Part shown: in pieces, positions 29,509 through 36,223 of the stretch | Numbering within the stretch: the stretch's first letter is position 1 | Layout: each line of letters starts with the position of its first letter | Assembly (NCBI RefSeq): GCF_007692535.1 | Contig: NZ_REBW01000117.1 | Location: 1-36,223, forward strand | Reading direction: 5' to 3' | DNA from: Thioalkalivibrio sp. | GTDB taxonomy: Bacteria; Pseudomonadota; Gammaproteobacteria; Ectothiorhodospirales; Ectothiorhodospiraceae | DNA: 36,223 bases | Notes under the pieces: model-generated | Told to the model about the DNA's origin: nothing | The model's database searches: none | Seen by the model: the letters and a program-made list of their open reading frames with translations, nothing else | Position numbers and translations under genes: made by a program

Positions 29509-32500
29509 TCAGGCCGGCTGCGACTTGATCAGTTCCACCCGCGAACGGACATAGAGGTAGTACAGCACCGGGATGATCACCAGGGTAAGCATCGTCGAGA
29601 TCAGGATACCGAAGATCAGCGAGACCGCCAGGCCGCTGAAGATCGGATCATCGATGATGAACCCGGCGCCGACCATCGCCGCCAGCCCCGTCAGCACGAT
29701 CGGCTTCGCGCGCACGGCACCGGCATTGACCACCGCCTCGGTGACCTCGACCCCGCGACGGATCTCGAAGTTGATGAAGTCCACCAGCAGGATCGAGTTG
29801 CGCACGATGATGCCCGCCAGTGCGATCATGCCTATCATCGAGGTCGCGGTGAATTTCGCGTCCATGAAAAAGGCATCCATCAACGCATGCCCCGGCATCA
29901 CCCCGATCACCGTCAGGGGTATCGGCGCCATGATGATCAGCGGCACCATGTACGAGCGGAACTGCACCACCACCAGCAGGTAGATCAGCAGCAGGCCGAC
30001 GGAGTATGCGATCCCCATGTCGCGGAAGGTCTCGTAGGTGACCTGCCATTCGCCGTCCCACTTCAGGCTGAAATTGTACGGATTGTCGGGCTGTTCGATG
30101 AACAGCTGGGTCAGCGGCTCGCCGAAGGCCATCGGCTTTTCGCGCAACTGCGCGAACAGGTCGAACATGCCATACAGCGGGCTGTCCACCCCACCCGCCT
30201 GATCGCCGACGACGTAGACCACCGGCAGCAGGTTCTTGTGGTGGATGGAATGCTCGCGTGTGGTGTCGACTACATTGACGACCTCTGAGATCGGAACCAG
30301 CGCGCCCGTCCGTGCCCGCACGTGCAGGCCCATGATCGCGTCGAGACTGGCGAGGTCGGCCTCCTCGAACTGCAGGCGTACCGGCACCGCGTACTTCACG
30401 TTGGTGCCGTAGAGGAAGGTCACGTCCTCGCCGGAAAGCGCCGTCGCCACGGCGCTCACCACCGACTGCTGGGAGACACCGAGGCGCGCCGCGCGCTCGC
30501 GATCCACCCGCAGGATGTACTTCGGTCCCGGGTACTCGACGGAATCATCGATGTCCGTGATGTAGCGGGTGTTCTCGAAGACCTCGCGCACCTTCTTCGC
30601 GATCTCGATCTGGCCCGCGTAGTCCGGCCCGTAGATCTCGGCGACGATCGGCGACATCACCGGCGGCCCCGGCGGCACCTCGACCACCTTGACGCGGGCA
30701 CCGTGGCGATCGGCGATGGCGTTGATTTCGGGCCGGGCCGCCAGCGCGATGTCGTGGCTCTTGCGCTTGCGATCGGCCGCGGCGGTCAGGTTCACCTGGA
30801 TGTCGCCGAGGTTCGAACCCTCGCGCAGATAATACTGCCGCACCAGACCATTGAAGTTGATCGGCGCCGCGGTGCCTGCATAGATCTGCACGTCCACCAC
30901 CTCGGGGATGCCCTTGATGTAGTCACCCATCTCGCTGAGCACCTGTTTGGTGTGCTCCAGACTGCTCCCCTCGGGCATGTCCAGCACCACCTGGAACTCG
31001 CCCTTGTCGTCGAACGGCAGCATCTTGAGCACCACGACCTGGAAGTACACCAGCGACACTGACGCAAGAATCAGCACCAGCGTGCCGGCAAACATCACCA
31101 GGCGGGTCATCTTCGCCTTGGCGGTCGTACCCAGGAACGGCCGCAGGATCACGTTGAAGATCTGCATCAGCCGCCTCGATGCGGTCTCGGCGCTGTGCTC
31201 CTCGTTCCCGGCCAGGATCGCCTGCTCGTGGCGCTCGGCATGGCGCCGGAGCACCTTGTAGGTCAGCCAGGGCGTGACCACGAAGGCGACCGCCAGCGAG
31301 ATGATCATCCCCAGGCTGGCGTTGATCGGGATCGGGCTCATGTACGGCCCCATCAGGCCGGTGACAAAGGCCATGGGCAGCAGCGCCGCGATCACGGTGA
31401 AGGTGGCCAGGATGGTTGGACCGCCGACCTCGTCGACGGCCTCCGGGATCGCCTCGAGGAACTTCTTCCTGCCCATGCTCATGTGCCGGTGGATGTTCTC
31501 CACCACCACGATGGCGTCATCGACCAGGATCCCGATGGAAAAGATCAGGGCGAACAGCGAGACCCGGTTCAGCGTGAAGCCCCAGGCCCAGGAGGCGAAC
31601 AGCGTGATCGCCAGCGTGATCACCACGGCGGTGCCGACGATGAAGGCCTCGCGCCATCCCAGCGCGATCCAGACCAGAATCACCACCGAACTCGTGGCAA
31701 AGATCAGCTTCGTGATCAGCGTCTTGGCCTTGTAATCCGCGGTCGCGCCGTAATTGCGGGTGATGTTGACCTCGACGCCATCGGGAATGTAGGTCCCGCG
31801 GAGTTGCTCCAGCCGCTGCTCCAGGGCGTTGGCGATATCCACCGCGTTGGTGCCCGGCTGCTTGGCGATCGCAACGGTGACCGCGGGGTGCATTTCGCCG
31901 TAGTGGGCGTCCTCGACGGACGCGGCCCCGTAGCCGAAGCTCACGTGCTGGGTGGCGTATCCCGGACCCTGCACGACCTCGGCGACATCGGAAAGATAGA
32001 CCGGTCGGCCGTCGTTCATCCCGACCACCAGGGCGGCGAAATCCTGCGGGCGCGTGATGAAGTCACCCGCCTGCACCAGCACCTCGGCGTTGTCCTGGTA
32101 AAGGACCCCCGCATCGCGGCTGAAATTGCTCGCCTGCAGCGCATTTCGCAGATCATCGACCGACAGATTGTGACCGACCAGCGCCTCGGGGCGGAAACGC
32201 ACGTGCACGACGTGATCGGGGCCGCCGACCGTGTAGATGTCGCGGGTTCCCGGGACGCGCTTGAGTTCGGATTCGATCGCGTGGGCCACGGCGGCCAGGT
32301 CGTGGCCGCCCCGGGTCTCGTCCTTGGTCCAGAGGGTCACGGCCACGATGGGCACGTCGTCGATGCCCATGGGCTTGATCAGCGGATCGCCCACCCCGAG
32401 GTTTTCGGGCAGCCAGTCCTGATTCGAGAAGACCTGCGTGTACAGCCGCACCAGCGCTTCGGTGCGGTCCTCGCCAACCTTGAACTGAACCGTGATCTTG

Positions 32501-32826
32501 GCCATGTTCGGCTGCGAGGTCGAATAGATGTCGTCGATTCCCTCGATCTCGGAGAGTACCTGCTCGGCAGGCGTCGCCACCAGCTGCGACACCTCCTCGG
32601 CGGTCGCGCCGTGGAACGGGATGAAGACATCGGCGATGGTGACATTGATCTGGGGCTCTTCTTCGCGGGGCGTGACCATGATCGCGAACGCGCCCAGCAG
32701 CAGGCCCAGCAACGCCAGCAGCGGGGTGATCTGGGTGGTCAGGAATTTCTGCGCGATGCGGCCTGAGATGCCCATCGGCTGATCCGCCTGCGGCTGACCC
32801 TCTTGGGACCTTGCCTCCTCGCTCAT
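29509..32826 (-). CDS. RND efflux transporter permease (AcrB-type)
   Basis: 1105 aa; EEEPQINVTIADVFIPFHGATAEEVSQLVATPAEQVLSEIEGID; FSIGILVDDAIVVVENIHRHM; AGIIVRNSILLVDFI. Confidence 0.95.
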   Translation of the reverse strand: MSEEARSQEGQPQADQPMGISGRIAQKFLTTQITPLLALLGLLLGAFAIMVTPREEEPQINVTIADVFIPFHGATAEEVSQLVATPAEQVLSEIEGIDDIYSTSQPNMAKITVQFKVGEDRTEALVRLYTQVFSNQDWLPENLGVGDPLIKPMGIDDVPIVAVTLWTKDETRGGHDLAAVAHAIESELKRVPGTRDIYTVGGPDHVVHVRFRPEALVGHNLSVDDLRNALQASNFSRDAGVLYQDNAEVLVQAGDFITRPQDFAALVVGMNDGRPVYLSDVAEVVQGPGYATQHVSFGYGAASVEDAHYGEMHPAVTVAIAKQPGTNAVDIANALEQRLEQLRGTYIPDGVEVNITRNYGATADYKAKTLITKLIFATSSVVILVWIALGWREAFIVGTAVVITLAITLFASWAWGFTLNRVSLFALIFSIGILVDDAIVVVENIHRHMSMGRKKFLEAIPEAVDEVGGPTILATFTVIAALLPMAFVTGLMGPYMSPIPINASLGMIISLAVAFVVTPWLTYKVLRRHAERHEQAILAGNEEHSAETASRRLMQIFNVILRPFLGTTAKAKMTRLVMFAGTLVLILASVSLVYFQVVVLKMLPFDDKGEFQVVLDMPEGSSLEHTKQVLSEMGDYIKGIPEVVDVQIYAGTAAPINFNGLVRQYYLREGSNLGDIQVNLTAAADRKRKSHDIALAARPEINAIADRHGARVKVVEVPPGPPVMSPIVAEIYGPDYAGQIEIAKKVREVFENTRYITDIDDSVEYPGPKYILRVDRERAARLGVSQQSVVSAVATALSGEDVTFLYGTNVKYAVPVRLQFEEADLASLDAIMGLHVRARTGALVPISEVVNVVDTTREHSIHHKNLLPVVYVVGDQAGGVDSPLYGMFDLFAQLREKPMAFGEPLTQLFIEQPDNPYNFSLKWDGEWQVTYETFRDMGIAYSVGLLLIYLLVVVQFRSYMVPLIIMAPIPLTVIGVMPGHALMDAFFMDAKFTATSMIGMIALAGIIVRNSILLVDFINFEIRRGVEVTEAVVNAGAVRAKPIVLTGLAAMVGAGFIIDDPIFSGLAVSLIFGILISTMLTLVIIPVLYYLYVRSRVELIKSQPA

Positions 32827-33878
32827 CGGGACACCTGCTGGCTTTCCTTCAGGAAGATCCCCGCATGCACCGGATCCAGCGCGACCCGCTCACCCTGGCG
32901 CAATCCGGCCAATACTTCGAAGCCCTCCGGCAGTTCCCGGCCGACCCGGATCTGGCGAAAGCCGATACGTCCATCGGGATCGATCACGTAGACCGCGACG
33001 ACCTCGCTGCGGAAGACCACGGCCTCGGACGGCACGACCAGGCGCTGGTCCTCGCCGAGCTTGATCGCCGTCTTCACGAACATGCCAGGAAACAGGCCCG
33101 CATCCTCGGCCAGTTCCGGCAGGTTCACGCGTACGCGGAAGGTGTTCGATGCGGGGTCGGCGTAGGGGAAAATCGTCAGGCTCTCTGCGGGGATCCTATC
33201 GTCGGTGTCCAGGATCACCTGCGCCTCCCGATGCCTGCGCAGATCCCGGATCAGCTGCTGCGGTACGTTGATCTCGACGCGCAGTTGCTCCAGGCTGATG
33301 CCGGTCACCAGGGGCGAACCCGGACTCACCGCCTCACCGACCTCGACGTGACGCTCGATCACGATGCCGGCATAAGGCGCGACGACCGTGGCGTAACCGA
33401 GCTGCTCCTCAGCCTCGGCGAGGGCGGCCTGGGCCGACTCCAACCGGGCCTGTGCCGAATCCCTCGCGGCGCGCGCACGGTCGAATTCCGCCTCGGAAAC
33501 CAGACGCTCCTCGAAAATGCTCTCGATGCGTGCAAACTCGGAACGCGCCTCCGCGGCGCGCGCGCGGGCCTCTCGCAGGCTTCCCTCGGCCGAACGCACT
33601 CGGGCCTGCTGCTCGGTGTCGCTCAGGCGCAGCACGACCTCGCCTTGCTCGACGAAGTCGTCGACGTCGTACAAGACCTCCAGCACCCGCCCCGAGGTCT
33701 GCGCGGAAATCGTCGACCGCTGCACGGCCTCCACACGGCCGTCCATGATCCGTTCCTGCATCAGCGTCTGCCGCTCGACCGTGGTCGTCAGAAACGGGAA
33801 ATCCCCCGCCATCCCCACGGGCGCGGCCAGCAGCAACGCCACCGCAGCCGCGGCGCCCTTCATCCATTCAAGCTTCAT
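32823..33878 (-). CDS. RND periplasmic adaptor (membrane fusion protein)
   Basis: GRVEAVQRSTISAQTSGRVLEVLYDVDDFVEQGEVVLRL; coiled coil; VVAPYAGIVIERHVEVGEAVSPGSPLV. ATGA overlap with the permease. Start at MKLEWMKG after GGGGACGGG. Confidence 0.93.
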   Translation of the reverse strand: MKLEWMKGAAAAVALLLAAPVGMAGDFPFLTTTVERQTLMQERIMDGRVEAVQRSTISAQTSGRVLEVLYDVDDFVEQGEVVLRLSDTEQQARVRSAEGSLREARARAAEARSEFARIESIFEERLVSEAEFDRARAARDSAQARLESAQAALAEAEEQLGYATVVAPYAGIVIERHVEVGEAVSPGSPLVTGISLEQLRVEINVPQQLIRDLRRHREAQVILDTDDRIPAESLTIFPYADPASNTFRVRVNLPELAEDAGLFPGMFVKTAIKLGEDQRLVVPSEAVVFRSEVVAVYVIDPDGRIGFRQIRVGRELPEGFEVLAGLRQGERVALDPVHAGIFLKESQQVSR

Positions 33879-33921
33879 GATCCCGTCCCCAATGTGCATG
33901 TGCGGACCCGCACGGCCCCAG

Positions 33922-33943
33922 TATATTAGATCCGACTAATATA
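33922..33943. promoter_or_regulatory. Perfect palindrome TATATTAG-ATCCGA-CTAATATA, candidate operator
   Basis: 8-bp perfect inverted repeat with 6-bp spacer in AT-rich DNA just upstream of the adaptor gene. Confidence 0.6.
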
Positions 33944-34079
33944 TAGGAATCCGTGTCCACTGCGGGCTTTCCCCTGACCAAATTAGTGTAGTGCAACTTT
34001 GTCGCCGGCGGGGCGGTGCTGGCGGGCGGGCCAAGCTGATACCATTGCGAGGCCAGACCATACGGATGGATGTCGGATT

Positions 34080-34421
34080 ATGCCCCTGCTCAGCATCGAG
34101 ACGAATACCGCCCTGCCCGCGAACAGCGGCCGCCTCACCGCCGAACTGTCCGCGTCCGTCGCACAATGGCTGGGCAAGCCCGAGGCCTACGTGATGGTGC
34201 GTCTTCAGCACAACCCGGCCATGCGCTTTGCCGGCACGACCGATCCTCTCGCCTACTGCGAACTGAAGAGCATCGGACTGCCCGAGTCCAGGACCGGCGA
34301 CCTGTCGCGGGACCTCTGCGCGCAGCTGGAACAGTTGCTGAGCATCCCGCCCGAACGCGTCTACATCGAGTTCAGCGACGCCCCGCGGAAGTTCTGGGGC
34401 TGGAACGGCTCCACCTTCTGA
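34080..34421 (+). CDS. MIF/phenylpyruvate tautomerase family protein
   Basis: [16 protein letters not shown] (catalytic Pro after Met); [52 protein letters not shown]. Confidence 0.88.
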   Translation: MPLLSIETNTALPANSGRLTAELSASVAQWLGKPEAYVMVRLQHNPAMRFAGTTDPLAYCELKSIGLPESRTGDLSRDLCAQLEQLLSIPPERVYIEFSDAPRKFWGWNGSTF

Positions 34422-34482
34422 AGCGCGGCCCGCCGTGGTGACGGCGGAACGCATCCCAGCGATTCATCCAGGAACGGAACCC

Positions 34483-36210
34483 ATGCGCGTCTCGCAGTAT
34501 CCCCTGAACACCCTGAAAGAGACCCCGGCCGAAGCCGAGGTCATCAGCCACCAGCTGCTGCTGCGGGCGGGCTACATCCGCCGACTGGCGTCGGGCCTCT
34601 ACACCTGGCTGCCGCTGGGCCTGCGCGTGCTGCGCCGGGTCGAGAACATCGTGCGCGAGGAGATGGACCGCGCCGGCGCGCTGGAACTGCTGATGCCGGC
34701 CATACAGCCGGCGGAACTCTGGCAGGAATCCGGGCGCTGGGAGCAATACGGCGCGGAACTGCTGCGCCTGCAGGACCGCCACCAGCGCGACTTCTGCTAT
34801 GGCCCCACGCACGAGGAGGTGATCACCGATCTCGTCCGACGGGAGATCCGCAGCTACAAGCAGCTGCCGGTGAACTACTACCAGATCCAGACCAAGTTCC
34901 GCGACGAGCGCCGCCCGCGCTTCGGCATCATGCGCGCGCGGGAATTCCTGATGAAGGACGCGTATTCCTTCCATCTGGGTTCCGATAGCCTGCAGGCCAC
35001 CTACGAGGCCATGCACGCGGCCTATACCCGGATTTTCCATCGCTGCGGCCTGGAGTTTCGGGCGGTGGAGGCGGATACCGGGTCGATCGGCGGCAGCGCC
35101 TCGCACGAGTTCCACGTGCTCGCGGACTCGGGCGAGGACAGCATCGCCTTCTCCGCCGGGGGCTACGCGGCGAACGTCGAACTGGCCCCGGCACCGAAGC
35201 CCCCCGCGGCACCCGCGCCGGCAGAGGCGATGGCGAAGGTGTCGACGCCCGGCGTCCACAGCATCGAGGAACTCGCGTCCTTCCTCGGCATCCCGGCATC
35301 GCGGACCCTGAAGACGCTGGTGCTCGAGGCCAGCGGGGAGATCGATGCGCCGCTGGTCGCCGTACTGCTGCGGGGAGACCACGAGCTGAATGCCGTGAAG
35401 GCCGAAAAGCATCCCTGGATCGCCGCGCCGCTGCGCATGGCGGGGGATGCGGAGATCCGCGCGGCGATTGGCGCCGGGACCGGCTCCCTGGGGCCGCTGG
35501 ACTGTCCGCTGCCGATGGTCGCCGACCAGTCGGTCGCCGAACTGGCCGATTTCGCGGCCGGGGCGAACGAGGACGGCTTCCACCTGACGGGGCTCAACTG
35601 GAACCGTGACCTGCCGCTGCCCGAGACCGCGGACCTGCGCAACATCACCGCCGGCGAACAGGCGCCCGATGGCTCCGGCCCGATCGAGATCCGCCGCGGC
35701 ATCGAGGTGGGCCATATCTTCCAGCTCGGCGAGAAATACAGCCGCGCCCTGAACGCCAACGTGCTGGACGAATCCGGGCGTGAACGGGTTCTGACGATGG
35801 GCTGCTACGGCATCGGGGTTTCCCGGGTCGTCGCCGCAGCGATCGAGCAGAACCACGACGACCGCGGGATCTGCTGGCCCGCTGCGCTGGCCCCGTTCGA
35901 TATCGCGCTATGCCCGATCGGGGCGAAGAAGTCGCAGCGCGTGCGCGAGGCCGTCGCCGAACTGCACGACGAGCTCCAGGCGGCCGGCTTCGCCGTGCTG
36001 CTGGACGACCGCGACATCCGGCCCGGCGTGATGTTCGCGGACATGGAACTGATCGGCCTGCCCCACCGGCTGGTGCTCGGTGAACGGGCGCTGGACGAAG
36101 GGCTGATCGAATACCAGGGCCGGCGCGACCCGGAGGCCCGGAAGATCGAAAGGGCCGGCCTGGTCGAATTCCTGCGCGAACGCTCCACCGTTAACCTGAA
36201 AGTTCCGTAG
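34483..36210 (+). CDS. proS: Prolyl-tRNA synthetase (bacterial type with INS editing domain)
   Basis: [97 protein letters not shown]. Confidence 0.97.
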   Translation: MRVSQYPLNTLKETPAEAEVISHQLLLRAGYIRRLASGLYTWLPLGLRVLRRVENIVREEMDRAGALELLMPAIQPAELWQESGRWEQYGAELLRLQDRHQRDFCYGPTHEEVITDLVRREIRSYKQLPVNYYQIQTKFRDERRPRFGIMRAREFLMKDAYSFHLGSDSLQATYEAMHAAYTRIFHRCGLEFRAVEADTGSIGGSASHEFHVLADSGEDSIAFSAGGYAANVELAPAPKPPAAPAPAEAMAKVSTPGVHSIEELASFLGIPASRTLKTLVLEASGEIDAPLVAVLLRGDHELNAVKAEKHPWIAAPLRMAGDAEIRAAIGAGTGSLGPLDCPLPMVADQSVAELADFAAGANEDGFHLTGLNWNRDLPLPETADLRNITAGEQAPDGSGPIEIRRGIEVGHIFQLGEKYSRALNANVLDESGRERVLTMGCYGIGVSRVVAAAIEQNHDDRGICWPAALAPFDIALCPIGAKKSQRVREAVAELHDELQAAGFAVLLDDRDIRPGVMFADMELIGLPHRLVLGERALDEGLIEYQGRRDPEARKIERAGLVEFLRERSTVNLKVP

Positions 36211-36223
36211 GTCGGGTTAGCGT

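Noticed and set aside
31195-32766. 523-aa plus-strand ORF and similar ones at 29461-31062
   Set aside because: Antisense to the RND permease, which is unmistakable.

Overview
GC-rich chromosomal window that looks gammaproteobacterial; the synteny (yebC-ruvC-ruvA-ruvB-ybgC-tolQRAB-pal-cpoB-queE-queC-tRNA-Lys, aspS, proS) would fit an Ectothiorhodospiraceae-like genome, but that placement is inference. Left third (about 0.3-10 kb): accessory/LPS-type region with a decayed PutA fragment, sulfotransferase, GT28-like glycosyltransferase, truncated GT4 ORF, O-antigen ligase-like protein, a two-kinase-domain LPS kinase-like protein, GT2, GT9 heptosyltransferase, DUF6165 and DUF2905. Middle (10.4-24.1 kb): a long run of housekeeping genes, almost all on the minus strand. 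Right part (24.2-36.2 kb): DsrE-like protein, SDR, SpmAB-like membrane protein, cardiolipin synthase, alpha/beta hydrolase, RND efflux operon, MIF-family tautomerase and proS. I found no CRISPR array, intact mobile element, rRNA, or convincing new defence-type system. The best second-look items are the fused double kinase, an 85-aa GT4 remnant that keeps stop/start overlaps with both neighbours, a perfect palindrome upstream of the RND operon, REP/BIME-like inverted pairs, and structured intergenic DNA in the LPS region. All functional calls come from reading motifs by eye; no database search was run.
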